From NCBI GenBank assembly GCA_964504335.1, contig CAZDET010000004.1:94818-158817 (forward strand): a stretch of 64,000 nucleotides of DNA, read 5' to 3'. Under the pieces are notes generated by a model that had not been told where the DNA came from, did not search any database, and saw only the letters and a program-made list of their open reading frames with translations. Each line of letters begins with the position of its first letter. Position 1 is the first letter of the stretch. A program made the position numbers and the translations under genes. The stretch comes from CAZDET01 sp964504335. GTDB taxonomy: Bacteria > Bacteroidota > Bacteroidia > Chitinophagales > Saprospiraceae. Positions 1 to 8,223 of the stretch are shown here, piece after piece.

Positions 1-675
1 GCGCGCCCGGGACAATTGCAGGTACCCGGCCGCTCGGTCGTGGGTGTGGACGTGTACGACGTTTTCCTCCACCTCACCGAACAGCCAGTGCAGCATGTCG
101 AAGAAATGGATGCCGATGTTGGTCGCAATACCGCCGGAGCGCGCCAGCTCTCCCTTCCAGCTAGAATAGTACCAGTTGCCCCGCGAGGTGATGTACGTCA
201 GATCGACGTCGTAGATTTTGTTCGGGTCGCCGTTCTCGATTTGTTCTTTGAGCGCCAGCAGTGCGGGGTGAAGGCGAAGCTGTAGAATCGTGTAGACCCG
301 CTGCCCGCTTTCCTGTTCCAAGTCGCGCAGACCGCTGAGGTTCCAGGGAGTCAGTACCAGCGGCTTTTCACAAATGACATCGGCTCCGATGCGCAATCCG
401 AATCGGATATGAGAATCGTGCAGGTAATTCGGCGAACAAACGGAAACGTAATTGACCGGATGCCCCTCGCGCTTGAGCTTACTCACGTGGCGATCGAAGC
501 GCTCAAACTCGGTGAAAAAATCGGCATTCGGGAAATAACTGTCAATAACACCTACGGAATCACCCTTGTCGAGCGCCGCCACCAGTACATTACCAGTGTC
601 TTTGATGGCCCGCATATGGCGCGGTGCTACGTATCCGGCCGCACCGATAAGTACAAACTGATTGTTCATATTCAT
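1..675 (-). CDS. wbpB: UDP-N-acetyl-2-amino-2-deoxyglucuronate 3-dehydrogenase (WbpB/WlbA type), partial
   Basis: The gene starts at ATG 675 (or ATG 669, same frame) and runs off the left edge, leaving 225 N-terminal codons. The protein opens with a Rossmann nucleotide-binding strand (FVLIGAAGYVAPRHMRAI), then has the CEKPLVL motif of Gfo/Idh/MocA oxidoreductases near residue 100 and the GGIATNIGIHFFDML segment that carries the catalytic histidine of this family. WbpB/WlbA enzymes oxidise C3 of UDP-GlcNAc-uronate before amination and acetylation, giving UDP-2,3-diacetamido sugars for O-antigen or exopolysaccharide. The gene directly upstream encodes the matching acetyltransferase 39 bp away, which supports this assignment over other Gfo/Idh/MocA enzymes. 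The C-terminal half is outside the window. Confidence 0.85.
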   Translation of the reverse strand, partial: MNMNNQFVLIGAAGYVAPRHMRAIKDTGNVLVAALDKGDSVGVIDSYFPNADFFTEFERFDRHVSKLKREGHPVNYVSVCSPNYLHDSHIRFGLRIGADVICEKPLVLTPWNLSGLRDLEQESGQRVYTILQLRLHPALLALKEQIENGDPNKIYDVDLTYITSRGNWYYSSWKGELARSGGIATNIGIHFFDMLHWLFGEVEENVVHVHTHDRAAGYLQLSRAR

Positions 676-714
676 GAGACGTTTTTGATCTTTTAATGAA
701 GGTTTATGAGGTGG

Positions 715-1314
715 TCAGACGGATGGTTCCAGCTTGCGCACGCGGCCATCGTTCAATTGATAAACGGAGCCGTCGCCCGGGCAAATAGCCCGGCCTGTAT
801 CGTCGAATTCGAGTCGCTCTCCGTGTTGGCTCATCCAGCCGATCTGCCGTCCGGGATTGCCGACGATCAGGGCGTAGTCCGGTACATCCTTCGTGATTAC
901 TGCCCCGGCTCCGATGAATGCAAAGCGGCCGATATCGTGGCCACACACAATGGTGGCGTTGGCTCCGATAGATGCCCCTTCGCCAACGTGCGTTTTTTCA
1001 TAGGCTCCCTTCCGATTGACGGCGCTGCGCGGATTGGTCACATTGGTAAATACCATCGAGGGGCCGAGAAACACGTCGTTTCCACAGGTCACGCCCGTGT
1101 AGATCGATACATTATTCTGAACTTTTACATTGTCGCCCAGGGTCACGTCGTTGGCCACGAATACGTTTTGCCCCAGCGAGCATCCCTTGCCGAGGGTAGC
1201 ACCGGGCATGACGTGACAGAAGTGCCAGATTTTGGAACCTTCCCCGATCTGGCAGCCGTCGTCTAAAACGGCGGTAGGGTGGGCATAAAAGGTAGTTGTT
1301 TCCGTAAGTGCCAT
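715..1314 (-). CDS. wbpD: UDP-2-acetamido-3-amino-2,3-dideoxyglucuronate N-acetyltransferase (WbpD/WlbB type)
   Basis: The 199-residue protein is a left-handed beta-helix acyltransferase. Hexapeptide repeats run from about residue 12 to 150 (for example IGEGSKIWHFCHV, LGKGCSLGQNVFVANDV), and the CGHDIGRFAFIGAGAVITKDV segment has the histidine and glycine pattern of WbpD-like enzymes. The family transfers acetyl from acetyl-CoA to the 3-amino group of the UDP-sugar in the cytoplasm. It is the first gene of the operon, with the WbpB-type dehydrogenase 39 bp downstream; the aminotransferase WbpE would be expected beyond the left edge. A candidate promoter lies about 270 bp upstream, leaving a long 5' leader. 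Confidence 0.88.
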   Translation of the reverse strand: MALTETTTFYAHPTAVLDDGCQIGEGSKIWHFCHVMPGATLGKGCSLGQNVFVANDVTLGDNVKVQNNVSIYTGVTCGNDVFLGPSMVFTNVTNPRSAVNRKGAYEKTHVGEGASIGANATIVCGHDIGRFAFIGAGAVITKDVPDYALIVGNPGRQIGWMSQHGERLEFDDTGRAICPGDGSVYQLNDGRVRKLEPSV

Positions 1315-1736
1315 AAAAAATTGCTGGTCTACTAGTGTTGGAAATGGCTAATGCTATGTTTCCCGGTCCTTCTTTCATACGGAATGGATGCGGCAATTGA
1401 TTCAAATCACCCTGGAAATCATAGACTACAGATTACAGAAATAATATATGTTCCTATTCTGTAGGCAATGGAGCCAATTATGGTGCCAGTCTCAGTGCTT
1501 TGCTTAAATTGGGTAGAATGCCCGATTGAATTTCAGTACCTCCAACCCGTGGAGGGACACTTGGGGAAAGTGTTGTAGGGACGGTCAAAAGTAACAAAGA
1601 AACCGTAACATTTCAAGACTGCTCATCATACAGCCCTAACCAAAATAGGTTATGGTCCTAGAACGCACTAGCTAAAAAAATCTTGTAGGGGATGAAAAAG
1701 TCTTGGCACCGAAAGCGGCCGCCAAGGAAAAATGTC
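1315..1736. other. Non-coding gap upstream of wbpD
   Basis: Apart from the promoter candidate at 1586-1616 there is no convincing gene here. The stretch from 1420 to 1700 is AT-richer than its surroundings. Short open frames on both strands lack recognisable features. Confidence 0.5.
1586..1616 (-). promoter_or_regulatory. Candidate Bacteroidota-type promoter for the wbpD-wbpB operon
   Basis: On the minus strand, TACTTTTG (1593-1586) matches the TAnnTTTG -7 box and TTG (1616-1614) sits 20 bp upstream, the usual spacing for the primary sigma factor of this phylum. Transcription would start near 1580, giving a leader of roughly 265 nt before wbpD. No other gene is correctly placed to use it. 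Confidence 0.55.
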
Positions 1737-1916
1737 TCAAAATGAGTCAGCGAGGTCATTTTGGGAACGGGGAAGGTAGGTCGGTGCAGCGGTGACCGAT
1801 TCCTGTTTGGGTTCTTCGAGGCGGGTGGGGGCGGAAGGTGTGCAAAATTGCAGCAACAAAGCCGGTGCCACCATCAGGCAAAAAAGAAAGATTGTATTGA
1901 GTGCTTTGCGCATCAT
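1737..1916 (-). CDS. Small secreted or lipoprotein-like peptide, 59 aa
   Basis: A short open frame starts with two ATGs (1916 and 1913) and stops with TGA at 1737. The product begins MMRKALNTIFLFCLMVAPA, a standard signal-peptide layout (positive n-region, hydrophobic core), followed by LLLQFCTPS with a cysteine at residue 25 that could be lipidated, although LQFC departs from the usual lipobox. The mature part, rich in Pro, Thr, Glu and Gln, is about 34 residues and has no recognisable domain. It follows paaZ on the same strand after 102 bp and might be co-transcribed with it. An 8-bp inverted repeat (CAAAATGA at 1738-1745 and TCATTTTG at 1756-1763) overlaps the end of the frame and may be part of a terminator. 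Function unknown. Confidence 0.45.
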   Translation of the reverse strand: MMRKALNTIFLFCLMVAPALLLQFCTPSAPTRLEEPKQESVTAAPTYLPRSQNDLADSF

Positions 1917-2018
1917 TGCTGTTTCAATCGATTCGTTGCCCTATGAGACGCTTGAATCAATCGTTTGGATACCTCCCGCCTACAACCTTAAGAGTCCACT
2001 AACGCTATTTAACACCCG

Positions 2019-4064
2019 CTAAGATTCCTGCCGGCACTTGACCATCGTCAGGATGGTGGCCAGCGCGACGGTTTCATCGTCTTGGTCGTACACCTCGACG
2101 TGCCATTTGACAATTCCTTTGCGGTAGTCCTCATCGTCTCGCTGCTGCTGGAGGATTTTTTCTTTGGCGGTCAGGCGCACGCCGATGGTCATACCGGCGT
2201 ACACGGGTTTGGTAAATCGGCAGGTATCGATGCCGTAATTCAATAGTACCGGTCCTTTGCGAGGTTCGACGAATAGGCCGGCTGCCTTGGAAAGGATGTA
2301 GTAGCCGTGGGCAACGCGCTCTTCAAAGGGGGTGCCTTCCAGGCTGGTCGCATCGACGTGCGCGTAGAACCGATCCCCGGTCAGGTTGGCAAAATTGATA
2401 ATGTCGCTTTCGGTCAGGGTGTGCTTGGCGGTGGTAATACTATCGCCTACTTGCAGGTCTTCGAAGTACTTGCGGAAGGGGTGCACATCGGTTTCCGTGC
2501 GCTGCCCGCCGGCCTGATACTGCTGGGTGACGGAGGTGATCATGGTAGGATGTCCCTGAATGGCGCAGGTTTGCAGGTAGTGCTTGACGCCCCGTACACC
2601 GCCCATTTCGTGGCCACCTCCGGCGCGGCCCGGGCCGCCGTGGTTGAGCAGGGGCATGGGCGAGCCGTGCCCGGTGCTTTCCGGGGCACTTTCCCGATTG
2701 AGGATCAATATCCGACCGTGGTGGGCGGCACTTTCCAGTACGTAATGCCGGGCCACCTCCTGATCGTAGGTACAAATGGTACTGACCAGCGATCCTTTCC
2801 CTTTATTGGCCAGCGCGGCGGCTTCACTCAGGTCGCGGTAGGGCATGAGCGTGGTGACGGGGCCAAAGGCCTCCAGCGTGTGCGAAGCCTCGTGTTCGAA
2901 GGGCGCATCGTCGCGCAGCAACACCGGACTGAAGAAAGCGCCTTTTTCCCGATCGGCATCCTGTACCTCCGGAGCGTCGAGTTGGCCATATACCAATTGG
3001 CTGCCCCGCGTTAATTCCTCTACGCGTTGCCGGACAATGGCCTGCTGTTTCTTGCTAACCAGTGCCCCCATGTGGATACCTTCCACGCTTGGGTTGCCGA
3101 TCTTCGTCTTGCTGAGCGCCTGGCCGAGGGCAATTTGGACGTCTTCCAGGAGGTTTTCCGGTACGATCACCCGCCGAATGGCCGTGCACTTCTGCCCGCA
3201 CTTTGCGGTCATTTCCCGGCGCACTTCCTTGACAAACAGCTTAAATTCCTCTGTATCGGGAGTGGCATCGGGACCCAGGATGGCGGCGTTGAGGCTATCC
3301 GCCTCCATGTTGAAGGGGACGGAGTGCCCAATCACGCTTGGATGCACCTTCAGCTTGCGCCCCGTCGCGGCCGAACCGGTGAAGGTGACCACATCCTGCG
3401 ACTGAACCGGATCGAGGATACCTACCCCGGAGCCCTGCACCAATTGGAGCGCACCCTCGGGTAGGATGCCACTGTTGACAATATCGCGGACCATCGCCTC
3501 CGTCAAAAAGCTGGTTACTTCCGAGGGCTTAACCACAGCCGGCATGCCCGCCAGCCAATTCACACTCACTTTTTCCAGCATTCCCCAGATCGGGAAGTTA
3601 AAGGCATTGATATGGATCGCCACTCCCTGGCGCGGCATCAGGACGTGGTGGCCAATGAAAGTTCCTTCTTTGGATAAACGCGCAGCATCGCCTTCGACGT
3701 AAAAGGGCTGATCGCCAAACTGGCGGCGCAGGCTGGCATACGCAAACAGCGTGCCGATACCTCCGTCGATGTCGATCCAACTGTCTCCCTTCGTGGCGCC
3801 GGTTCGGTAGGAAATCGGGTAGTACTGCTTGCGCCGCTCGTACAGAAACAGCGCCAGCTCTTTGAGCATCAGTCCGCGCTCCTGAAAAGTCATTCGGCGG
3901 AGCTGGGGCCCGGCGGTGCGCCGTCCGTATTCCAGAATGCCCGCAAAATCGAGCCCTTCTGTAGAGCACACCCCGATGGCATCGCCGGTGACGGCATCGT
4001 ACTGAACAATTTCCTCCTGCGTGGGGTCCACCCAGGTTCCTTGTATATAGTGTTGGAGTTTCAT
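2019..4064 (-). CDS. paaZ: Bifunctional oxepin-CoA hydrolase / 3-oxo-5,6-dehydrosuberyl-CoA semialdehyde dehydrogenase
   Basis: At 681 residues the protein has the family's usual length and both domains. The aldehyde dehydrogenase part covers about 1-520, with catalytic Cys293 in GQKCTAIRR and the general-base Glu254 in FNMEADSLN. The MaoC-type enoyl-CoA hydratase part covers about 535-681, with the Asp564/His569 pair in LTGDRFYAHVD. PaaZ opens the oxepin-CoA ring made during aerobic phenylacetate breakdown and oxidises the resulting aldehyde. It ends a four-gene minus-strand operon that begins with paaI. The ring-attacking genes (paaABCDE, paaG, paaK) are not in the window. Both active sites look intact, so this is not one of the single-domain forms. 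Confidence 0.95.
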   Translation of the reverse strand: MKLQHYIQGTWVDPTQEEIVQYDAVTGDAIGVCSTEGLDFAGILEYGRRTAGPQLRRMTFQERGLMLKELALFLYERRKQYYPISYRTGATKGDSWIDIDGGIGTLFAYASLRRQFGDQPFYVEGDAARLSKEGTFIGHHVLMPRQGVAIHINAFNFPIWGMLEKVSVNWLAGMPAVVKPSEVTSFLTEAMVRDIVNSGILPEGALQLVQGSGVGILDPVQSQDVVTFTGSAATGRKLKVHPSVIGHSVPFNMEADSLNAAILGPDATPDTEEFKLFVKEVRREMTAKCGQKCTAIRRVIVPENLLEDVQIALGQALSKTKIGNPSVEGIHMGALVSKKQQAIVRQRVEELTRGSQLVYGQLDAPEVQDADREKGAFFSPVLLRDDAPFEHEASHTLEAFGPVTTLMPYRDLSEAAALANKGKGSLVSTICTYDQEVARHYVLESAAHHGRILILNRESAPESTGHGSPMPLLNHGGPGRAGGGHEMGGVRGVKHYLQTCAIQGHPTMITSVTQQYQAGGQRTETDVHPFRKYFEDLQVGDSITTAKHTLTESDIINFANLTGDRFYAHVDATSLEGTPFEERVAHGYYILSKAAGLFVEPRKGPVLLNYGIDTCRFTKPVYAGMTIGVRLTAKEKILQQQRDDEDYRKGIVKWHVEVYDQDDETVALATILTMVKCRQES

Positions 4065-4095
4065 GATCCGGTAAATTATTGGTTAGGTATGTATT

Positions 4096-4587
4096 CTATT
4101 CCAGGACGCGTTCCAGCCGTTCGACAATCTTGGCCACGGCCGGGCACACGAGGGTGTTCCGAAGGGTCAGCGGGAGAATTTGGTGGAAGTGCTTGCGATC
4201 GGTATGCGGATACTCCCGGCAGGCCCGCGGTCGATCCTCATAGATAGCGCAGTAGTTGTCCGGGCCCAGAAAAGGGCAGGGGTCAGTCCGGAGTACGTAA
4301 TCGCCTTCCTCGTCGAGTTGCAGGTACTGCTCCACCAGGGCTGCCGGCCGAAGGCCCAGGCGCTGCGCGATGCGTTGAATATCGATGTCGCGGAAAATCG
4401 GGCTGGTGGTCTTACAGCAGTTGGCACACTTCAGGCAATCCACCTCTTCAAACACCTCTTGGTGCAGTGTTGCCACCTGCTCATCCAGATTCTTCGGTCG
4501 GTTTCGCTGGAGTCTGCGGAAGAACTTGCGCGTCTGCGACCGCCGCGAACGCGCCCGTTCGATCGACTGAGCTACATCCATCCCCAT
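4096..4587 (-). CDS. YkgJ-family cysteine-cluster protein
   Basis: The 163-residue protein carries the CxxCxxCC cluster (CLKCANCCK) and the later CPFLGPDNYCAIYEDRPRACREYP block that define the YkgJ/Fe-S-or-zinc chelate family. The binding role of the cysteines is known only in general, and the physiological function of the family is not settled. The N-terminus is Arg-rich with no signal peptide, so it should be cytoplasmic. The ATG start at 4587 shares one base with the TGA of the upstream gene (TGATG), indicating translational coupling; an in-frame TTG lies just before it. paaZ follows after 31 bp. The position between paaI and paaZ suggests a link to phenylacetate use, but this is inference from context. 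Confidence 0.8.
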   Translation of the reverse strand: MGMDVAQSIERARSRRSQTRKFFRRLQRNRPKNLDEQVATLHQEVFEEVDCLKCANCCKTTSPIFRDIDIQRIAQRLGLRPAALVEQYLQLDEEGDYVLRTDPCPFLGPDNYCAIYEDRPRACREYPHTDRKHFHQILPLTLRNTLVCPAVAKIVERLERVLE

Positions 4588-5543
4588 CAAGTGCGTTTGG
4601 TGCCGCGGGTGGCGGGTTTGGGAACATTCGCCCGGAGCAATTCCTGCAGGGCGTTGTTGGAAGCTTCAATGCGCGGATTCAGGCCGGTATTGATTTTTTC
4701 CAACGCCTCGTTATATGTGGACACATCCTTGGCCGTTAGCTCGGCTTCCGGTTTTCCGGAAATGGCGATGAGTGCTCCGTAGTATTCCTTGGCTACTTCC
4801 TCAATAAAGATCAACTGATCGAGCACGGCGTCTCGGTATTGCGTATTGCCGTTGAAATCGGAGCGGCTTTGGATGTTGGGAATGCTTTTTTCGGCGGCGG
4901 CGAGCAGTTCGGTACGTGCCTCGGTCATGGCGGGTGCATCCTTGCGTTCGAGCGCATCCAGAAACTGATTATTGCGGATATTGATGCGAAAGCTCGGCAG
5001 GAAGATGCTGCGCTGATAGGTATTCAGGGCATTGATTTGCTTGGCCTGGGATTGGTCAGCCCCTTCGATTAATTGCATGTTGTGTTGTTTGGCAAAGGCG
5101 CGCTGCAACTCCAGGTACGATTCGCTGGCCGCCGCGAGATTGGCCTCGGCCTTACTGAGGGCATTGAGATAGGCCTCCATGGCCTCAAACGAATTGTTGC
5201 TGTTTTCTTTGAGCTGTTCGACGCTGGAGAATTCCAGTTGAAAAATGGTGGCGTACTCCTTGAGGATATCCTGCATCCCCGCCCGCAATTCGCTGCCCGT
5301 CTCAGAGGAGGGTAGTTTTTCGAGCCGTGCGGTAGCTTCTTTTATCTGTTCGAGCAGCGCCAGGCGCTTTTTGGCGATTAGGGCCAGATCGCTGCTGTGC
5401 ACGGCGTATTGCAGGTATTCCATTTGCCGTTGCGCGATGGCCTCGTGTTCTTTGTTGAGGTAGTTGAACAAATCGACCGGGTCGAGCGTCTGGCCGGCGG
5501 CGCAGAATGGAAGTAGGAAAAGCAGAGGCAAGAGCTGTTTCAT
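4587..5543 (-). CDS. Secreted alpha-helical protein of unknown function
   Basis: The 318-residue product starts with a signal peptide (MKQLLPLLFLLPFCAAGQ) and is then almost entirely helical, with heptad-like Leu/Ala spacing, for example around residues 60-150 and 230-310. There is no obvious enzymatic motif and no membrane segment in the mature part, so it is probably periplasmic or surface-associated. It lies 12 bp after paaI and overlaps the cysteine-cluster gene by one base, so it belongs to the same transcript as paaI and paaZ. I do not recognise a characterised family. A secreted protein inside a cytoplasmic catabolic operon is odd. Confidence 0.7.
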   Translation of the reverse strand: MKQLLPLLFLLPFCAAGQTLDPVDLFNYLNKEHEAIAQRQMEYLQYAVHSSDLALIAKKRLALLEQIKEATARLEKLPSSETGSELRAGMQDILKEYATIFQLEFSSVEQLKENSNNSFEAMEAYLNALSKAEANLAAASESYLELQRAFAKQHNMQLIEGADQSQAKQINALNTYQRSIFLPSFRINIRNNQFLDALERKDAPAMTEARTELLAAAEKSIPNIQSRSDFNGNTQYRDAVLDQLIFIEEVAKEYYGALIAISGKPEAELTAKDVSTYNEALEKINTGLNPRIEASNNALQELLRANVPKPATRGTKRT

Positions 5544-5555
5544 AATTTTTTTGGT

Positions 5556-5981
5556 TTAGGTATCCGAGTTGGACCAAAATGCAGATTTTCGATATACAAT
5601 ACCGTCAAACAGGGCAACTAGTTGCTCGTCGGCCCGGTGTACTTCGATACGGTACCGGCCAATGCGGTGGGTGAGGTGCAACTGGCGGGCCGTGGCGATC
5701 AGCTGATCGCCATCCACCACCGGCTCTAAATGCTGAATACGGGTATCGATGGAAAGGGCATGCCGCCCGCGCCCGTTGGAAACGACGGCCAGCGCCGTAT
5801 CCGCCAGCGAAAAGGTAATGCCACCGTGCGCCAAGCCAAATCCATTCAGCATGTCGGAGCGAACACGCATCCGCAGCCTGCAGGAACCGGGGCCGACACT
5901 GTCCAGTTCGATCCCCAGCCAGTGGCTGAATGCATCCTGAGACAGCATCTGCTGCGCAATTTCTGTGGGGGAGGCTTCCAT
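5556..5981 (-). CDS. paaI: Hotdog-fold acyl-CoA thioesterase, PaaI type
   Basis: The 141-residue protein is a single hotdog domain. It has the NGFGLAHGGITFSLADTALA segment that holds the HGG motif and the acidic residue of PaaI/YdiI-like thioesterases, followed by the usual SIDTRIQHLEPVVDGDQL strand. PaaI enzymes hydrolyse stalled CoA esters formed when phenylacetate breakdown derails, freeing CoA. It is the first gene of an operon running to paaZ, which is why PaaI is favoured over other members of the superfamily. The cytoplasm is the expected location. Confidence 0.85.
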   Translation of the reverse strand: MEASPTEIAQQMLSQDAFSHWLGIELDSVGPGSCRLRMRVRSDMLNGFGLAHGGITFSLADTALAVVSNGRGRHALSIDTRIQHLEPVVDGDQLIATARQLHLTHRIGRYRIEVHRADEQLVALFDGIVYRKSAFWSNSDT

Positions 5982-6066
5982 GACCGCGAAAATACGAAAG
6001 CTTCGAAAGCTGGCAGAATCTATTCAAATTACTTAATTTAGCTAAAATTTGACGCTCGAAGCAGCG

Positions 6067-6097
6067 TTTGTTCCATTAAATGTATCCCCTAGATGTG
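6067..6097 (+). promoter_or_regulatory. Candidate promoter of the ECF sigma gene
   Basis: TTTG (6067-6070) is followed after 19 bp by TAGATGTG (6090-6097), a one-mismatch version of TAnnTTTG. The predicted start is 15-20 nt before the ATG at 6117. Confidence 0.45.
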
Positions 6098-6116
6098 ATC
6101 GATCTCCTGGGGGCTT

Positions 6117-6662
6117 ATGATGAGCATGACGGAAAAGGAGCTGATAAAAGGATGTTTACGCGATGATGCTCGCTGCCAGCGGGAAGTGTTCCAGCGGTAC
6201 GCCGGCACAATGATGGTGGTATGCCTGCGCTACGCCAGACATCGCCTGGAAGCCGAGGATTTGCTGCAAGAGGCGTTTATTCGCGTATTCGATAATCTCC
6301 ATCGGTTCGAATTCAAAGGCTCCTTTGAAGGATGGATCCGGCGCATCGTGATCAATACGGCGCTCAAGAATTTTCAACGCAAGCAGTACTCCCAAGAACA
6401 AATTGGTTTGGAGCACGTCCCCGAGACGAGCCAGGAACCAGTCGCCTACACGCAGTTAGGAGAGCAGGAATTGCTCGCCATGATCGCCAAACTGCCCGAA
6501 GGGTATCGGCTCATCTTCAACCTGTATGCCATCGAAGGGTACAGCCACAAAGAAATCGCCGAAGCGCTGAACATACAGGAAAGTACGTCGCGATCGCAAC
6601 TGCTTAAAGCCCGTAAATTACTTCAATCCCAAATCGAAAGACTGCAACGCTTAGCTGTATGA
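6117..6662 (+). CDS. ECF-family RNA polymerase sigma factor
   Basis: The 181-residue protein has sigma region 2 at about 20-90 (YARHRLEAEDLLQEAFIRVF is the core-binding helix) and region 4 at about 120-175 (LPEGYRLIFNLYAIEGYSHKEIAEAL followed by a helix-turn-helix). ECF factors redirect RNA polymerase to envelope-related genes and are usually held by a membrane anti-sigma factor. The stop overlaps the start of the next gene by four bases (ATGA), so both are translated together; that next protein has a short cytoplasmic tail and one membrane segment, as expected of a partner. Three closely spaced Met codons (1, 2, 4) leave the exact start open by a few residues. Confidence 0.92.
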   Translation: MMSMTEKELIKGCLRDDARCQREVFQRYAGTMMVVCLRYARHRLEAEDLLQEAFIRVFDNLHRFEFKGSFEGWIRRIVINTALKNFQRKQYSQEQIGLEHVPETSQEPVAYTQLGEQELLAMIAKLPEGYRLIFNLYAIEGYSHKEIAEALNIQESTSRSQLLKARKLLQSQIERLQRLAV

Positions 6663-8113
6663 GTCGACATCCGATTGACAACCTATTTCGCAGCCAGTTG
6701 GCCCAGCACCGCGAGGCGCCCCCGATGCATATCTGGGAGCGCGTGGAGGCCCATCGCCGAAAGCAACGCATGCGGCGCCTATACTGGAAAGGAGGCACAT
6801 TGGCAACCGTCCTGCTCGGAGGAAGCCTGCTGGCATTCCTCTGGCAGCCCGTGGAAAAAACTCCAACGCTCGCTGCCTTCCCCGTAGCGGAAACGCCCCC
6901 TCCCACCAGAGTCGTGGAGCCGCTTACGACGCAGGCTGCTATTACTGCAACGCTTATTCCCGATGCTGCGGTAACGACCCTCGCAGAATCCACTGCCGAC
7001 CTCGTCGTGCCTGCCGCCTCGAATTCTGCTGCTACTAACACTATGAACGGTAAGACGACTACTCCCAATGCGTCTTCACCCAATTCCTCCGCTATTTCTG
7101 AGGAACCACAAAAGAAACCGAAAAGGAACACTCCCAAGCAGCAGCGGGTACAAGCGCAAAAGCCGGCCAAAGCCGTCGAGCCCAAGGCCAAAGCCGTTAC
7201 TCCGTCCATTCCCACGCCGGCTACGGCACCGGTGCGTCGTTCGGAACAGCGAAAGCCATCCGGACCCCACTTGCGCGACCGCTCGCTGGCACCCCGGGTC
7301 GTCGAACCCCTCCCGCCTCGCCCGCATCCGTGGGAGGTCAATGAATCGCAGCCATTACCGGAGGTGCTCCCGGAGGCCCGATGTGCTACGTTTGCACCCC
7401 AAGGATTATTCGTACAAGTTGAACTGCTCGGAGGCCCGTCCTTCGGGCAGCCGCATTTCTCAGCACCGGGCTCGGAGGCCAATTCCCATCTCGCGGATCG
7501 CCTGGCTACCGAATCAGGGGGGCTTAGCCTTTCCGCCCAACTGCGCGTCTCTATTCGAAATCGCTCTGGCTGGACGGTGCGCGGCGGATTATCCTACGCC
7601 GAACTCCGCAATTCTTTCCGCATGGAAACGGAAGGAGAGCATACCCTTACCATCCGGGAGCGATACGACGCCAACGGCAATGTCATCGGTCGGGATACCT
7701 CCTACGAATCGACCAGCTATTCCATCGACCGGACGAATCGCTACCGGCTACTGGAAATTCCCCTGGCAATCGGCTATGAATTCGGCTACCGGCGGATGCG
7801 GTTCGGCATCCACGGAGGGCCATTGATCAATTTGCACTTCAACCCGAGCGGCCACTTTGTGTCGCCCGTTACCAATCAACCCATTGCCTTCGGGCAGGAA
7901 GGGGATGTCAATGCCGTGCCCGCCTATCGCGACCGGGTCGATATCGGCTTCTACGGAGGCCTCGTGGCCATCTATCCGATCGGTGGCCGGTTTCAACTGC
8001 TGGCCGAGCCCTTTTTCAAAACCTATCCTTCCAGCCTGACCCGCCCCGAATACGCCCTCACTCAAACCGCCTGGCAATCCGGCCTTCAGTTGGGATTGCG
8101 CATGCAATTGTGA
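6659..8113 (+). CDS. Membrane-anchored protein with C-terminal outer-membrane beta-barrel, probable sigma partner
   Basis: The 484-residue product has three parts. Residues 1-44 are basic and lack a signal peptide cleavage site (RRKQRMRRLYWK precedes the membrane segment), so they should lie in the cytoplasm. Residues 46-63 form one hydrophobic helix. Residues 65-250 are rich in Pro, Ala, Thr and Lys and resemble the periplasm-spanning linkers of TonB. Residues 255-484 alternate like a small outer-membrane beta-barrel (FVQVELLGGPSFG, YRLLEIPLAIGYEFG, GGLVAIYPIGG) and end with a hydrophobic strand. The four-base overlap with the sigma gene argues for coupled expression. Known anti-sigma domains are not recognisable by eye. 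The design implies contact with both membranes. Confidence 0.75.
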   Translation: MSRHPIDNLFRSQLAQHREAPPMHIWERVEAHRRKQRMRRLYWKGGTLATVLLGGSLLAFLWQPVEKTPTLAAFPVAETPPPTRVVEPLTTQAAITATLIPDAAVTTLAESTADLVVPAASNSAATNTMNGKTTTPNASSPNSSAISEEPQKKPKRNTPKQQRVQAQKPAKAVEPKAKAVTPSIPTPATAPVRRSEQRKPSGPHLRDRSLAPRVVEPLPPRPHPWEVNESQPLPEVLPEARCATFAPQGLFVQVELLGGPSFGQPHFSAPGSEANSHLADRLATESGGLSLSAQLRVSIRNRSGWTVRGGLSYAELRNSFRMETEGEHTLTIRERYDANGNVIGRDTSYESTSYSIDRTNRYRLLEIPLAIGYEFGYRRMRFGIHGGPLINLHFNPSGHFVSPVTNQPIAFGQEGDVNAVPAYRDRVDIGFYGGLVAIYPIGGRFQLLAEPFFKTYPSSLTRPEYALTQTAWQSGLQLGLRMQL

Positions 8114-8143
8114 TTCGACCGTCTCCTTTCTTTCTTATTCGAA

Positions 8144-8173
8144 TTGGTTACAATCTATAACGTCCTATCTTTA
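8144..8173 (+). promoter_or_regulatory. Candidate promoter of the S9 peptidase gene
   Basis: TTG (8144-8146), a 19-bp spacer and TATCTTTA (8166-8173) match the Bacteroidota promoter except for the last base. Transcription would begin about 45 nt before ATG 8224. Confidence 0.5.
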
Positions 8174-8223
8174 GCCGGAGCTAGGGCTGATTGACCTATT
8201 ACATAGCTCAAATCCAACAACAC

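Noticed and set aside
1738..1763. Inverted repeat CAAAATGA...TCATTTTG as a terminator
   Set aside because: Short stem, 10-nt loop and no U-run; mentioned only with the small peptide gene.
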